From an uncultured Bacilli bacterium (GTDB taxonomy: Bacteria; Bacillota_I; Bacilli_A; RFN20; CAG-826): a DNA stretch of 5,356 bases. The notes beneath the pieces are model-generated. The model worked only from the letters and a program-made list of their open reading frames with translations. It made no database searches and was not told the DNA's origin. Location: assembly GCA_934162685.1 (NCBI GenBank), contig CAKPJO010000113.1, positions 1-5,356 of the forward strand, given 5' to 3'. Shown here piece by piece: positions 5,124 to 5,356 of this stretch. The stretch's first letter is position 1, and the number at the start of each line of letters is the position of its first letter. The position numbers were made by a program, and so were the translations under genes.

Positions 5124-5356
5124 TTATTTTCTAGAATTAGAAACTAATTCATTAGCAAGATTAATAGCTTGCTCATTAACGTTAGAATCTGTTAATAATT
5201 TGGCAATATTTACTATAAATCCTTGTTCGTCTAATTCTTTTATTTGTGTTTTAGTGGCATTATTTTCCACTACTTTTCTTACTTCATAAGCATGATCAGC
5301 GTAAGATGCTACTTGCGGAATGTGGGAAATAACGATTACTTGGCGCGATTTACCAA
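5124..5356 (-). CDS. recN: DNA repair ATPase RecN, C-terminal 76 residues (5' end outside window)
   Basis: RecN is an SMC-like ATPase that acts early in double-strand break repair. The visible part reads GKSRQVIVISHIPQVASYADHAY and continues to the stop TAA at 5126-5124. The segment ISHIPQVASYADHAY matches the RecN H-loop region (usually xTHLPQVAxxADxH), with the conserved His at residue 11 of the visible part. It is followed by the typical C-terminal pattern: a short strand (YEVRKV), a charged stretch, IAKLLT, and a final helix ending NLANELVSNSRK. Placement directly before spoIVB is the usual Bacillota arrangement and supports the call. The ABC Walker A, coiled coil and signature motifs lie outside the window. 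Confidence 0.93.
   Translation of the reverse strand, partial: GKSRQVIVISHIPQVASYADHAYEVRKVVENNATKTQIKELDEQGFIVNIAKLLTDSNVNEQAINLANELVSNSRK

Noticed and set aside
1..5356. CRISPR arrays, tRNA or rRNA genes, insertion sequences, attachment sites
   Set aside because: No regularly spaced repeats, no tRNA-like cloverleaf, no transposase or terminal inverted repeats were seen; the window is almost fully covered by the described genes.

Overview
The window is AT-rich. Every gene in it reads on the minus strand, so transcription runs from high to low coordinates. It uses the standard code: Trp is TGG and no in-frame TGA was seen. Ribosome binding sites are AGGAGG or AGGTGA. The order recN-spoIVB-(one gene)-spo0A is the recN-spoIVB-spo0A block of endospore-forming Bacillota, and the Spo0A DNA-binding domain is close to that of Bacillus. 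The source is therefore a low-GC Bacillota from a spore-forming lineage, perhaps Bacilli or Erysipelotrichia-like. I cannot place it further from the sequence alone.

Layout in transcription order. (1) 5356-5124: the last 76 codons of recN. (2) 5070-4048: spoIVB, a PDZ plus S55 serine peptidase with its whole catalytic triad but a short N-terminus. It ends in a hairpin terminator that contains its own stop codon. (3) 4002-3601: a 133-residue DUF4279-like protein inserted between spoIVB and spo0A. (4) 3600-3449: a control region with two perfect inverted Spo0A boxes, which are also the arms of a hairpin, followed by a good vegetative promoter. (5) 3448-2651: spo0A, with a strong terminator. (6) 2583-514: a separate promoter and a two-gene operon encoding a LytTR response regulator and an AgrC-type GHKL histidine kinase, overlapping by 8 bases. 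(7) 513-401: a control region with a promoter and an overlapping CcpA-type cre site. (8) 400-1: the start of a lipoprotein gene that runs out of the window.

How the genes may work together. Spo0A is the master regulator of sporulation entry, and the paired 0A boxes suggest autoregulation. SpoIVB is the late forespore protease that signals to sigma-K activation in the mother cell. The LytTR/GHKL pair is of the type that often senses extracellular peptides. Its position directly after spo0A makes a link to cell-density or envelope signalling possible, but nothing in the sequence proves it. No terminator separates the kinase from the lipoprotein gene, so the lipoprotein may be read both from the kinase operon and from its own promoter, which looks catabolite-repressed.

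Most of the window is a recognisable sporulation locus. The less ordinary points are the dual 0A-box/hairpin element, a terminator that could alternatively sequester the next gene's ribosome binding site, extended -10 promoters placed so that the mRNA would start at the Shine-Dalgarno sequence, and a possible 31-residue cationic Cys-containing peptide after the kinase.
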